Source of the DNA: Elysia chlorotica
Taxonomy: Eukaryota; Mollusca; Gastropoda; Plakobranchidae
NCBI GenBank assembly: GCA_003991915.1
Contig: RQTK01000209.1
Coordinates: forward strand, 226,695-290,694
Direction: 5' to 3'
Length of the DNA stretch: 64,000 nt
Every line of letters begins with the position of its first letter. The stretch's first letter is position 1. Both the position numbers and the translations under genes were made by a program. Positions 46,373 through 59,361 of the stretch are shown in pieces. The notes beneath the pieces are model-generated. The model saw only the letters and a list, made by a program, of their open reading frames with translations. It did no database searches and was not told the DNA's origin.

Positions 46373-46744
46373 ATAAAGTAAGGAATGGTCTATTGACTTC
46401 CAGAAAATGGCATTGTAACAGTGGCCAATTATTTCACCTCGTTATGGAAAATAATCATTGACAAAAAAACTGGGAAACTATCGCACTTTATGACTGTATA
46501 GACGAATAGCACTTTCAGCAGGCGTTGGTGTCCAGCATAGTTTATCAAAAGCTGGAACAAGCAGGATGAATCAGAAATAGAATTATCTATAATTATATTA
46601 CAATAATGTGTGGGACTGAGTGGCTCTATACTTGAGCATACGCCTTCTTATAGAGAAGTCCCTGGATGTATCCCCGATTGAACTGACATTTTTCCAGCTG
46701 TTTGGTGGATATCACTATAATCTGACGATCTGAAAAAAATTACT

Positions 46745-46822
46745 TTATCCTGTCTTGGTCATTGTGTGGCAGCATATTATATTGTCAGACGTTAGTCTTG
46801 TGATATGTCCACGATATAGCTC
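46745..46822 (+). mobile_element. SINE fragment
   Basis: TATCCTGTCTTGGTCATTGT, GGCAGCATATTATATTGTC, AGACGTTAGTCTTG, CCACGATATAG: old central piece of the SINE. Confidence 0.6.
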
Positions 46823-47045
46823 AGTGGATGATCCCTCTATTGATCTCTATGTTAAAACCCAATGCTGACCCACATTATTGATCTCCTTGTGTGAAATCTC
46901 GTGCTGATCGCTATGCAGATCCCTATTTAATCTATTTGCTGATTCTCCTTATGATAATCTCTATGCTGATCATTCTCTACATTAAAACTTTTGTTAATAT
47001 CTGCGTTGATCTCTTTGTTGATCTTTATGTGAATGTAACGTGGAT
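46823..47045 (+). repeat. Degenerate TTGATCTCTATG minisatellite, left part
   Basis: Many imperfect copies of a 16-18 bp unit such as TTGATCTCTATGCTGATC. The same unit resumes after the Gypsy fragment at 48445. Confidence 0.75.
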
Positions 47046-47105
47046 TGTTGGGGTGATGCACAGTCTCTGTTGTAGAGCCCAGCTATCGGTTATAAAATTA
47101 TATAT

Positions 47106-47640
47106 TGTAGCGGGGCTTGAGACAATGACCCAACATCCACTGGCTCAAACACAAATAATAAAGTCAACTCCTTCTTGTAGAAATATTAAAGAATAACTTT
47201 ATTAATTATAAACACGTCTAGGGTAGTGAAAATGTTACAATAAAATCTCGACAGCATTCAAATCCACAACCGCAATAACATTTGTGATCAATTTCACAAC
47301 TGCAATAGCAATCCGTAATTGTAACACGACAGCTTTCACGTCAACATCTCTAATAATGGTAACAAACGACTAGCTGACAACTGACTTCTCATTCAAACGT
47401 ACAAGCCTTTTATACCAATTTATAACCCATAAGATTCGAGTTGTTCATAAATCTCGATACTTCTAGAAAGAAGTACAAGGCACGGGATTACAAGGGACAT
47501 TACTCCATTTAATTAGAAGCATAAGACTGTAAACAAACCGAAACTGAAAAACAAGTTGTTTACCAAATTGACAGATTTCTCGAATGAGCTTCATAATCAG
47601 TCAGCTGGTGTCCATAACGAAGATCCTTAACCGTCTATTT
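47106..47640 (-). mobile_element. Candidate 3' LTR of the Gypsy fragment
   Basis: Lies directly downstream (in element orientation) of the pol end. On the plus strand it begins TGTAGCGGGGC, giving the expected CA end on the minus strand. It contains AATAATAAAG and noncoding AT-rich sequence. The other end is uncertain and no second LTR was found. Confidence 0.45.
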
Positions 47641-47679
47641 CTGTCCCCAAGGACAGAGCTCGGCCATCTCGTCTGTAGA

Positions 47680-48420
47680 CTAGTCGCCGCACTCAGGATC
47701 TTTTTCAATGACTACAACACCTGCCAAGGATATGCACAGGGCACAGATCAGCGGCCATTCCTCAGCCTCGTAGAACTCAGGAGGTAATGACGGATTCTCC
47801 ACCGGAACTTGGCCAATGCTGTCATCTGGAAATGCGGATGCGTTCACATCGGACATCCGCATCACGGCTGCGGTTTCACGGGCTGTAGTCTCTGAGGCTG
47901 ACATTACAGGGCTGGAGGCTGGACCATGAGTGGTCACCGCCGCATTCGACTGGGTCCTCGTAATTTCTGTTGAGGGCTCGACGGAGGGACTCGCACCCAC
48001 GCTGTCTGCCTTGTCACCTCTTGCACACTGCGTCGAAGACGTGTCGGGTGAATCCACATCCACATCCTCCATCTCACTGTCGAGACGAGAGACGTAACGC
48101 TTTAGTAGATTGGCATGAAGCGTCTTCTCCTTCCGCCACATCTTGACTCTATAGTCGTTGATGCCGACGACTGCGACCATCTTGTATGGTCCTTTCCACT
48201 GCATTAGGAGCTTGTTAGTGTTTGAAGGACAAGCACATCGTCTCCTGGCTTGAATTTCCGAGCTTTGGTACCACGATCGAAGTACCTTTTCTGCCTCCCT
48301 TGGGCCTTTTCCAGCTCCTTCTGTGCCATGTTCCAAGTCCTCTCGAGCCGCTCCCTCAGTTCAAGGACGTATTGGTAGCTGGACCTGTTTCTCTCCCACT
48401 TTCTCTTCCTCTATAGCTGT
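47680..48420 (-). mobile_element. Ty3/Gypsy LTR retrotransposon, integrase C-terminal fragment
   Basis: Minus strand reads KKY-type end of integrase: LMQWKGPYKMVAVVGINDYR and KTLHANLLKRYV, followed by a Ser/Thr/Glu-rich tail to ECGD and stop. Upstream, ELRERLERTWNMAQKELEKA and RYFDRGTKARKFKPGD lie in another frame, so there is a frameshift near 48235. The element stops abruptly at about 48420 and is truncated. Confidence 0.85.
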
Positions 48421-48444
48421 CGTCAAAACAAACAACCACAATTT

Positions 48445-48840
48445 GTCACAGTGAATATCTATTCTGCTATTCTGATCTTTTGTTTAATGTTTTTGATAAG
48501 CTTTATGTTAATCCCTACATTTATTTATCTATTGAGCAATAAGTTGATCTCTATAGTGCTGGTGTTTTTGTCGATCCATATGCTTATCTCTACATCTTAG
48601 ACAAACTCTCTTCTAAAAAACAAACGTCTTCGATATGTCAATGTGTTTTGTTGTCTGTATTAATACGTTGGTCCTTATGTTGACCTCAATACTAAACTTT
48701 ACACGTATTGCTGCGATAATCTTTTACCTGTCCCTTGAGTTAATAGTAGTAAGTAACTATGTTAATCCCTAGTAAAAATTATGTTGATCACCGTGTTGAT
48801 CTCTCTGCTGATCCCTCTGTTTATCTATATGTTTTCTTCT
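48445..48840 (+). repeat. Degenerate TTGATCTCTATG minisatellite, right part
   Basis: Continues the 46823-47045 repeat (AGTTGATCTCTATAGTGCTG, GTTGATCACCGTGTTGATCT, CTGCTGATCCCTCTG), with a stretch at 48588-48665 that also recurs at 51429-51520. Confidence 0.7.
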
Positions 48841-49796
48841 TCCATATTTGTGTAATATTATCATACTCCAGCCACCTTTTAGACTATGAGTTATACAATG
48901 GATTTTTAGTATCTCTGAATGTTTTCAGATGTCTGTAATATTTAGTCGTGGTTAGACTGAACAGCGAGTAATTGGTTTGGTACAAATTGTTAACCCTAAG
49001 GTCGTCTTGCAGGTGGACTCAATCGAGCATGCTAAATTTACGTGCAGTGCATGGGATCCAGGCTTCCTCTGTGTCTGGTGGTGTCCCTGACACTTTGTTA
49101 TTTTCCATTAACTTTCGGATAAAGTCCTCATGACGCTGGAAATTATTATCATTATGCCTATATTATCTGACGCCGGTGAGGCTTGATTCTCACGAGCTAA
49201 AAGTCCAGCTTTATACTTACTAGAATCTGAGTTGTATAGACAGTCTGTCCCTGAGAGCCTTTGGAGTAACAGCTCAGACAGACCCATTCAGTCGAGATGT
49301 AGTGTACTAATACAACCAAGTTTGCGTGATAAACTAAGTTTTGTTCGAACTTTTACCAGTATAATACCAGCACAAACAGTATGTAATCACCACAAATTCA
49401 CCCTGCCTTGGGCAGGTGGGTAGGCTAGCTGAGTAGGGTAGAGCATTAGAATAGAGAACTAGAGATAAGAAGATAGGCTTGAAAACCTATAGATTGAAAT
49501 CTAGGTTTAGCACTAAGATCTTTTTACTTCATTCCTTGAAAAATGATCAGCATCCAGCCTTTTATGTAACTATTAACTAGAAAACAAGATGTGAGCTCCA
49601 AAGCTGTCGTTTGTCTGAAAGCTGTATGAGTGAGAAAACTGTGCTGTCCGGGATGTTGATGTGATAACGTAGGTAACCTACAGAAATGCACATAACAGAG
49701 AGTGAAGTTCGCTGCCAGACACTCGAGTAAGAACTACGAAGATCACTGTGCGATCTTTGAAGCAATAAGTAACTCATTCCCTTCGGTAGTGTAAGG
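48841..49796. other. Noncoding stretch with a tRNA-like promoter remnant
   Basis: No exon recognised. Near 49418-49500 there is TAGCTGAGTAGGGTAGAGCA (A-box-like) and a GATTGAAATC box, probably a different SINE head. Confidence 0.4.
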
Positions 49797-50394
49797 CGAA
49801 GAAAGTGACTTTCTATACGTGTCAAAAATATTAATTTGATTGCACACTGTTTGGTTGGACATATAATAATAAATATTTGTTCTTTAAATTTGGAGAATCG
49901 GTAAAAAAATAAATATTTTATGAAATTTAAATTTGGCATTTTTGGTGTTGCGTACAAAACACACAAAAAGTGTTGCTTGGTGTGTCGCTAAACCAAACTG
50001 GTTCATACTAGACGCTTCAATTTTTTTTTCTGACAGTTTAGTACATGTTGCACTTGGGGAAAAATATTAGGCACACGTCTTTAATGGTGAGACTGTAAGA
50101 AGCTTCCAAAAATGACAAAAATACACATATTAGGCAAATAAATATTTATTTGTACTAAAACTCAGTTATTCAAGCAGGCAGTTAAAACATGATTTTTGGG
50201 ATTACACGCTAAAAAATTCGCAGGGTTATTTCCAATACCACTAAGGCAAAACTTTTTCACCTTTAAACAATTAATGTCGGTCTATTGTTTAAAAGCGCCC
50301 TATTTATAAAAATCTGAAATATGTAAATAGAAATGCAGAGCACTGCATTTGAAAAAAAAAAATCATTAAAAACCGAGAAATAAGGTTATGGCAA
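49797..50394 (+). repeat. About 600-bp dispersed repeat, copy 2
   Basis: Second copy of the repeat in GYS intron 14 (19847-20460), same orientation, moderately diverged over its full length. No coding potential seen. Confidence 0.8.
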
Positions 50395-51070
50395 CATATC
50401 AAATTGAAGCTGTTTTCTGCTCTATATACAGTGATAGAATATCAACCCTATGGGTCAATTATATCTTAAACAAAATTAATACTATTCATAAAAGAATTGT
50501 ACCTCTGCAGGCATAGGGAAATTCTGAGCGCCTGCCTTTTTCTTGCATCGTTTATGTCTTTGAATAGCTGCAAGTATTATAGCCTCTGTCGAAGAAAAAA
50601 AGAGATCTTCATGGAACTTCGACGATAGAGAAATTTTCTTGAAATTTAGACAAGTATAATTTGGTATCGGGTCTTACCATTGATATAGAGCATTATTATT
50701 AATATCCTGTTCTCAAAACTTTACAGTTTATCCCAGAAACTTCGATCATCAGGCATACCAATGAACTGTGTTTCACTCGGCTATTTTATCAACATAATGT
50801 ATAAATTTGTGACATCTAGTTATCCATCACTATAGGTTTATGTTATAATTGAGGTTAAATATTAAATACTGAAATAACAAAAAGGTGCAAAAGACACGTA
50901 GGTTTAGACGTCAAGTGGTTCTCGGGTAAACCTATAGTTTTATGCGATTTAATAATACAAATAGAAAGTGTGTTTTGTAAGATAATAATTATATGATATT
51001 TAGAGGCCCATAAATATTTCCATGCGTAGGGTTACATATTGTTTGAAAATGATCGAGCGTTTGTCCTAAC
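50395..51070. other. Noncoding AT-rich stretch
   Basis: Nothing recognisable on either strand. Confidence 0.5.
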
Positions 51071-51152
51071 CCTTTCAAGGCCTATGAAACGGCCATGATT
51101 TCTACGGACGCTAGAATGACTCGTGCGTGGGCGATTATTATTATTACCTATA

Positions 51153-51158
<6 letters not shown>
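51071..51158 (+). mobile_element. Short retroposon-like element, copy 2
   Basis: Essentially identical to 45124-45207, with a different 5' flank (GTTTGTCCTAACC) and again an ATT tail. Confidence 0.7.
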
Positions 51159-51210
<52 letters not shown>

Positions 51211-51280
51211 GTTCTTCTTCTTCTTCTTCTTCTTATTATTATTATTATTGTTGTTGTTGTTGTTGTTGTTGTTGTTTTTG
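51158..51280. repeat. (ATT)n(CTT)n(GTT)n compound microsatellite
   Basis: Triplet tract that changes from TTA to TTC, back to TTA and then TTG. Confidence 0.95.
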
Positions 51281-51428
51281 TTAATATCTACTAATTTATG
51301 TTTCTGTACTTGAAATTGTTGTATACACGAATCTCAGAAACCAGACATCCGATTAGCACCAAATTTGGAATGGAGTTTTATCTTTTTGCGAAGCCTTTGT
51401 GTTAGGGCTGACATCTAAGTGCATGCAT

Positions 51429-51520
51429 GGGTCTACATCTTAGATTCACTCTCTTCTAAAAAAAAAAAACGTCTTCGATATGTCAATGTGTATCTACTTG
51501 TTTGGTTGTCTGTATTGAAA
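51429..51520 (+). repeat. Short duplicated segment (partner at 48588-48665)
   Basis: Shares TCTACATCTTAGA, CTCTCTTCTAAAAAA and CGTCTTCGATATGTCAATGT with the earlier copy. Confidence 0.75.
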
Positions 51521-51595
51521 TGTTTTTTTCATGTTTATTTATAATTTGTTCATTCTTTCTTTCATTGTTATGTTTTGTTCACATCAAGAAAAAAT

Positions 51596-51596
<1 letters not shown>

Positions 51597-51626
<30 letters not shown>

Positions 51627-51646
51627 CACACACACACACACACACA
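51597..51646. repeat. (CT)n T-run (CA)n compound microsatellite
   Basis: CT repeats, a run of T, then CA repeats. Confidence 0.9.
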
Positions 51647-51719
51647 ACATACTTATACATGAAAAAGGAAATAATACCTCATACTCATATATAACGATCA
51701 TTTTGGAAGAAGGCAAGGC

Positions 51720-52780
51720 AATAAAAAAATGAATAACGTAAAGGCTGCTTTGTTTCGTAATATGTGCTTTATTATAATTATCATAGCGTTGATAGAGTCA
51801 ACGCTCTGTGGAAAAGTTAAGCTCACAAGAACACGAATTTCGTATGTTCACCTCTTTTACTATACTGTACATGAGAGCAAGGTAGGAGTCCAGATTCAAT
51901 AATGCATGAGAATTAAGAAAAAATGACAATATATATAAACTCTTAATAGTAAGATGCTGATAGTGATGAGGAGGTTGGTTAGATAACAGGAAGGGTTTCC
52001 TCCCTAAAGTCTTTCTCCTCCTATCTAGCTCCCTAGAGGGTAGCCCACTCCTAAGAGCTTAAAATCACGTCATTTGAAAAAAAAAAGTTTTAGGCATGGA
52101 ATATGATTTAAAAGTTACAACAACAAAACTGTTATTTTGGCACAGAAATGTCACGGCATAGTTATACGTCTGCCATCCGTAAGGTACAATCTGTGATGTC
52201 GTAGAATATATAGCGCCGTTTTCCAGGATTTCCGCATCAGCGTTTCCACCTAGAGGCCTACATAATTATACAGAACAGTTTTCCCCATCTTTTCACGTCG
52301 CATGATTTTATACCTATTCCTTGTGTGCGCACTATTTTGGGGAATTTCCAAAAATATGAAAAGGTAAAAGCTTTGATATTTAATAATTTATTATTTTTAA
52401 ATGGAAGGTGCTAGCACAACGTATGTGCGGGATGAGTTTTGGGAAAAAGTTTAAACCTTCTGTAAAGCCGTAAAGTTGCTACCTTTTAACAGCGATATCT
52501 TTGAGACTATGTAAGACATTGTAGGCTTTGCGATCGTAATGACGACAGCGGATGGCGTAATCATGCCTCTTAGGCACTGGGTTTTCTGATCGCTCATTGG
52601 CTACGGAAGTCTAGAATAGAGATTCATTTTATGATTGGACGTCGGTGCAGATTGCCTTACCGATCGTCTTCGTTTTCGCTCTGAGCATCGTGATCGCATG
52701 ATCTCTAATAATGGGGAAAGCTGTTCTTCTGTGACTCGCAGTAACGGTTCTGGTGGGAGGTTTCATGGGGTTTAGCGTGC
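51720..52780. other. Noncoding stretch
   Basis: No exon, RNA gene or named repeat recognised. Confidence 0.45.
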
Positions 52781-52794
52781 AAAAGCGTCAGAGC

Positions 52795-52920
52795 TATATA
52801 GGCTACATTGTGGACGGGTCCCAAAACTGACGTCTGACAGTTTTAAGTGCTCCCACACACGAGACAGGGTGGGGATGCTATGACTCCTGTCTCAGCCGGT
52901 CACATGACACTGATGGGGCA
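52795..52920 (-). mobile_element. SINE fragment
   Basis: Minus-strand SINE body: reverse complements of TATAGTG..., GACGTCAGTTTTGGGACC, GTGTGGGAGCAC and ACCGGCTGAGACAGGAGTCA. Confidence 0.75.
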
Positions 52921-53328
52921 ACCCTGGACTACCGCGCTATGTCACAAGTGTAGTAAGAGGCTAAGATATGCGGCTCACCAAAGGAGCTGTGCTGTGCTGC
53001 TACAAGTCGAGCAGAGGTCGCGACACAGAGGCGATGAAAGGTGTGTTTCTTGGCTAACATGGTACACAACACCGTATCAATGTATACACGTAATATGATT
53101 GTTATGATGATCATTACCAATATTTATTATTATGATCATTATCAATATTATTATCATTATAATATAACACAGTCATAAATGATGAATGAAAATATACAGT
53201 AAAAATATTTTTACATCAAGGAGACAGTCACAATATTTGAAAGAAAAAAAAGTATAAATATGAGAAAATCAAAACAATGATACATCAGAATAATATAATT
53301 ACGATATGAGACACTTTTAGTCCATTTT

Positions 53329-53427
53329 GAAAACATGTTGAATTATGATAAATCGCATTGAAAACTTGTTGAATTACGATAAATCGCATTGAAAACATGT
53401 TGAATTATGATAAATCGCATTGAAAAC
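53329..53427. repeat. 31-bp tandem repeat, three copies
   Basis: GAAAACATGTTGAATTATGA plus TAAATCGCATT at 53329, 53360 and 53391, with two mismatches in the middle copy and the start of a fourth. Confidence 0.95.
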
Positions 53428-55094
53428 AACCGTCCTCAGAACTGTGTAACTACAAAAATGAATAATATCAATTTAAATATTCATAACGGCGCTACATTCA
53501 GTTTAGACAAAGTTCAAATACAACAAGGCCCTTTATGCTTTAAAAATTAAAAGTTTGAATTATAAATCTGGCCCACGCTCAGTGAGTGTGATCTTCGTTC
53601 AATAATACTATAATAGGAAATAAAAACATTCAAATCTATGCACAGACAAAAGTGATAGCAAAAGATTTACCCGAATATATTATACACACAAGTAGTTGCC
53701 GCTAGTATTTTACCCACAAAGTTTCAACATACATACACAAATATTTAAAAACACAAGATAGACTAAATATCTGGCTCTTGAGCAGTCAAAACCAAATTAT
53801 GTTTATGTCACTAATATTATGATTAGAATCAATAGCGACAGAAATATTTTCAAGAGCAACTAACATTAATTTAAAAATGTTGATATTAAGTTATTAAGTT
53901 ATACTAGTTTTTTTTTTTAAACAAACATTATTACTACTGAGACGTGGGTACTGCAGTTCATACGTGAATAATTTTATACCTGGCGTTAATGCTTACAGTT
54001 ACACTTGGAGGGGAAAATGAAGGATGTATTGCTCTAAGCCATGATCCCGTTACACTCACACCTTTAGGAATAATATTGAATGTTTAAAACATTTGAGCAA
54101 TTTTCTGTGAACAAAAACAATAATGGAATAAATTAAAGATCAGAAAATGTACGTAGAGAACATGTAAAGCAGTATCTATGAAACTGTGCATATTCAGTCA
54201 CAGCCAAAGTTTCTCAGCCTACTCATGTAAAATTGGATTTTACACTGTCAGTCTGTATAAACTTGGCTTCGACAAAGATCGTTTGTAGACTTTAACATGC
54301 TTAAAATTAAGCAAATAGATTGGCATCTTATGCAGGAATATTCACAAAAGTTCCGAAATGATTGCCTCCAGCTCTTCTTTTCATGCTAAGGTGTAGTAGA
54401 TAGGTTCACTTGACTTATGACCGTACGACATTTCTTCGTCTGCGACAATTAAGCTGCTTTCTCGATGTTTGGTGTGAGCTCTCTCCTATCTGGATGTCAC
54501 ATGGATAGTCATGTGATCTAGACCAGTTGGTCACCCGCGGGTAGCCTGATTGGATTTAGTATCTGTTACAGATTTCTAAGGTATAGACATTATTAACAAC
54601 AAAGTATATAATCCCGATCATCCTCAACTCTGTTGCTTAACATACTTATCTTTTAAAAAGATTCTTTTCTTTTCATCTCGATATAGTTTTAATTGATTTA
54701 AAAATTCAAAAGTATTTCAAAATATTCTTTTTCCTTAATTTCCTGGTGTGTGTTTTTTTTTTTTTTTACGAGTAACATCATGATTACATACAAGATTTCT
54801 GAAAAAGTGTGATTCATTTAACAAGTTTTTAATGATTGTTTACATTCCTAGGCAACATTTCCATGATTAACCCTTGTTTGTTATGTCTGTCCAATTTCAC
54901 ATTTTAACCATACTATTATGACATGAAAAAAAAAAAAAAAGTAGCGAAAATTCATATTTACATCGTGTTACATTGTGGAGATCTAACTTTTTCTGTCATG
55001 GTCAGGCGCTCTCTGTTCATATTTACAAAACCATGCAATTTCAACTTCTGTTAGAAGAAGGCATGGTTACTGGTTACAAGTACATGTATACACC

Positions 55095-55137
<43 letters not shown>

Positions 55138-55766
55138 TAATAATAGGGATATTCATAAATATGAAAATAGTACAGCAACAACAAAAAACATAAAATCCAG
55201 TCAGGTTGTGTAGAAAGCTGAAAGTGATTCAAAATTTTGACACTCTTGTTTCTACAATATTGGCATAAAAATGTATTAACAAAGAGTACAGAACACTGAA
55301 ATCTGTACAGCATTGCTTTTAAAGTGAGATCAAAATGTGAACTGCGCATGTAACAAAATTATAAAAACAAAAGTCTGGTTTTAGGAAAAGTTTTACTTAT
55401 CCCATTGATCTTTACATTGCCCATCCCAAATCTAATGGGGGTTTTTTGTTGGTTTTTTTCCCGTGCTTGAGACGAATTTTTTTTCTTGCCTGAAATCGAA
55501 TTTTCATTTGTCTAACCTCAAGATCTAGTCAAAATCCCACCAATTTTTTCCCTACAAAATTTCTACAAACTTGCTCTCTCTACAATTTGTATTTCTGCAC
55601 TGTGGATACTTGGCAAAAATCTCAAGGGCTCTGAAAAAAACATTATAATAGTTGTAGTAGTTCTACATAGAAGCAAACAGGTTTCTTCTGAGTACACTTA
55701 AAGAAGACTAACTACTGACCTTGGTAAACACCAATCATGTAAACAGAAAACAAAGAATAATAGTGC

Positions 55767-55811
<45 letters not shown>

Positions 55812-56363
55812 CTCAAGGGCTCTGAAAAAAACATTTCCACAAAGAAATGTTTAAGATACAAACAATAAGTACAGTTCTGCAAAAGGGCAATCTTTCTCGT
55901 ATGACATGACATTTAGAAAAAAAAATGTTCAGATATATTTAACTCCAATAAAGTAAGCACATGAATTTATTTCCATAAAATAAATTACAAGTATAAATTT
56001 TAATAAGGCAGTATTTTTCAGATCTTTCCTCCAATTTGGCGTCTGTATTAACGTTAATGTAAAGCTACGGTGGTTTATTCCTAATATGACATCGAGAACA
56101 ACATAAAAGGTACACAATTTTTGTGAAACATTGAGACAGTGCAAGAAAATTCCAATCACATTGTTTGATTTTGACACCTAAAGGATCACAGTTTCTACAT
56201 TTCACTAGGCAAATTATTATGATTTCGTTTTGAACACCAATGATTCAGAGGATAAATGGTCAAGTCAAAACAGTAAAATGTAATCTTTCACAATTTGTTT
56301 ATGATACATGTAATAAAATTATTGGTACTAGTTAAAAAGAATTAAAAAGTAATCACAATACTC

Positions 56364-56400
<37 letters not shown>

Positions 56401-56508
56401 GAATAATACAAAATTGAATAATATCAAACAGAACAAAATATTATTTATACATAATTTTCAGATAAAAACCAACAAAAGGCATAATAATCATAAAAAGTGG
56501 TTTTATCA

Positions 56509-56838
56509 GTCTACACACAGTGGAGACAGTTCTAGAGTGAAGGTTTATTCTTGGCACGCTCCTGTTTTGTCAGTATCCTGCTGCATGCTGACTGTACAAA
56601 CTATACATGAATTGGAAAACCAATGCTGACCATACAACAATAAAGTAATGAAGATATAATGAACGTAGAGTAAGTCTACACACAGTGGAGACAGTTCTAG
56701 AGTGAAGGTTTATTCTTGGCACGCTCCTGTTTTGTCAGTACCCTGCTGCATGCTGACTGTACAAACTATACATGAATTGGAAAACCAATGCTGACCATAC
56801 AACAATAAAGTAATGAAGATATAATGAACGTAGAGTGA
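56509..56838. repeat. 165-bp tandem duplication, nearly identical
   Basis: Sequence starting GTCTACACACAGTGGAGACA at 56509 repeats at 56674 with about one mismatch (TATCC/TACCC). Very recent or conserved by conversion. Confidence 0.95.
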
Positions 56839-57805
56839 GAGTACAATAAACCTGTGGTAATATAGCAAACATGTGATTATATAATAAACATGTGATAATA
56901 TATGAAAAATTGTGAAAAGACAAACAATATATCATGAAACTGCTTAAGTAAACTGTGCTTAATTTAAGTAAGCTGATAGATTTAAGTTTGCACACCACAG
57001 AAGAGCCTCAGTTTATTGGCTGATGAAACCGAGAAGATGTGAATAAAAAAAAAACCAGTTTCAATGCGTCACACGTGTGGATTCATTCTCACTAACTCAG
57101 AGAGCTATCACCACAGTTCACAGCATCATAGCACTAAAGGAAACTCAAGGGACCAAAGAGAAAAATTGACGCTGAAAATTAATTAGGAGATAGAGACAGC
57201 TCACGTCTCTCTGAACAAAGGTAGATAGTTCACTGGAATTTTCTTTTTCTTGGGGCCGCCTTCCATAAAGTTTTATTACAGTCTATTTTTAAAAAAAGGC
57301 AAATAACTACTTATATAGTTGAATGTTTTTTATTAGGTCCCCTGAAGATGTCTACTGATAAATAAAAATAAAAAGCACAAAAACAAAGAAAAAAACGTTG
57401 TCTTCCGTTTGTGTGCATGAAATTTGAAATTTGTGCGTTGAGTTTTTTTTTCTTCTATTGGGTTCATGCTACAACTGGTGTTCCGTTCCAACGCTCTGTG
57501 AAACAAGCAATGTTTGCTGAGTACAAGATACCTTCACATCCACAGCAAGTAGAGGGTTTTATTTCTGTAGTTGTTACTCGGCTGGCTATGGGCTCCAAAC
57601 CAACTCAGTGCAAGAGATTTAAACCTGCTTCCTCAGAGGAACAGATAAGAGAACTTTCCAGCTGACCATGTTCAGAGCTAGGCGAGCACAGGAGATTTGA
57701 ACGTGGCATGCTTACAGTTAAGCCAGCACAGGAGGTCCAGATTTGAACTGTCTGCTCTGTCTGAGGAGGCTGACCACTCAAGCTAGAAAGATGTGTGTCC
57801 AGCCT

Positions 57806-58737
57806 TTAGGAGGATGCTCCTTGCGCAAGGTGCTGAGGGAACCCGGCGGAGGGTTCGAGTTTGATTCCAAGACTTCTGGGAGATTGATCACCCTCGTTAG
57901 TGTCTGCAGACTCTTCCTCGGTTTGAAACTGGTGGTTCAAACCATGCGACGGAGATATACTGCTGTTGTTGTTGCTGCTGCTGTTACCAGTGTTGTTGTT
58001 GCTTGTGCTATCGTTGTTGTTGTTGTTAGTGGTGGCGACAGTTGTAGACGTCTTGCTGGCAGAATATGCAGACGAGCTCACAAGCTTCGGGAAGAGAGTC
58101 TCAGATTTGTAGAAGCCCGCTGTTTCGGAAGAAGTTTGGGGCGAACCTGCCCGCTGGGGAGAGGACGAAGGGGAGGCGGGCTCTGGGGACGCGGAGGTGT
58201 GGTTTGGCAGGCCCCGGGCGTGGCCAAAGCTGGGCACACCCTGAAGTCCTGTCAAGGACGAGGAGGAGGAGGAGGACGTGGGTGTTAGGAGAAACCCTGG
58301 GTGGAAGGGAAACCTCGCAGCGGCTGCCAGCTTAGCATTCAGCTCCTGATCGTCATACAGGAAGTTTGGTCCCAGAGCCGCCGCGGCAGCCATCTTGTTC
58401 TCCTGACCTCGCTTCCTGGCCTCAGTCTTCAACATGTGGCTGGAACCGTCCTCGCGATCAGCGTACTGCTGCTGCTCCTGCTTCAACTTCTGCTGCTGGT
58501 AGAACAGGCTTTGGCTGAGGTGGAGGCTGTCGTTTAGCGTCCTCTTGTCTACGGCGTCATTGCTCATGTCGTTGTCGTTGTTGCCGTCGTTGTCCGAGCT
58601 GTTGTAGTGGACGCTGCCGTCAGGCGAGGCACCACGGGAGGTTGGCCGGGAGCCCGAGCCCTTGTGTCCACCCCTGGTGGGGCTGTGGCTGGGAGACCCC
58701 GTCATGTACTGGCCAGGGGCGTCGCCGTCTTCACCGT
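57806..58737 (-). CDS. Unassigned gene, last exon
   Basis: 932 nt with TAA at 57806-57808. Acceptor ccccccttcctcag. [20 protein letters not shown] start, Ser/Pro-rich blocks, [20 protein letters not shown], then an Asn/Ser run and [22 protein letters not shown]-rich, in contrast to the downstream DNA. Confidence 0.85.
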
Positions 58738-59330
58738 CTGAGGAAGGGGGGGAGAAACAGTTATACAATTTGTAATTATAACATGGATGGTGAAGATTTC
58801 AGTGATTAAAAAATTTAAGCTGTTATTTTTCAGTGATATTTCATTGTTGTAATATTTCCTTATTCATCAACCCTGTGGGGCGTGCAAAAAAAAAGTAAAA
58901 AAAAATTAACTTAAAAGTGCGTATACATGTACTTTATTTATATTGGAAAGCTAGTAAATAAGGGAAAGAATCTTTTTGGCCATGCTTTTATACGCTTATT
59001 ATTTTGTGACGATGGGTCCACAGTTCATGTTCTGAAATTCATTGCCCAACTGAGTATTTTAACAAAACAAAATATGTATACTTCTCAGTTTGTTGTTGAT
59101 GGGCGTCCGACATCAGCACTATATAAGTTATTTTGTGGACAGACCCCAAGACTTGTGTCTGACAAGTTTACGTGCTGCCTTACAGAGACAGTGCTAGGAT
59201 ACCATGACTCTGGCTCAGCCAGTCACATTATACTGACACCGAATCAACCAGTAGGGGACGAAGTCGCCAGAGTGGGGCTCGAACCACAGGTCTCCTGCGT
59301 CGGAAGCCGATATTCTATCCCAGGGTTACC

Positions 59331-59361
<31 letters not shown>

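Larger units (their letters stand above)
53100..57805. other. Gene-poor region, possible 3' UTR of the minus-strand gene
   Basis: AT-rich with no recognised exon. Holds (ATA)n tracts at 55096-55135, 55769-55812 and 56364-56400, and the small duplications listed separately. A 28-bp piece (AATCTCAAGGGCTCTGAAAA...) is duplicated at 55618 and 55811. Part next to 57805 is likely the 3' UTR of the gene ending there. Confidence 0.45.

Noticed and set aside
57743..58288. Plus-strand ORF of 181 aa with Gly-rich end.
   Set aside because: Antisense to the last exon of the minus-strand gene, which has correct splice phases and composition.
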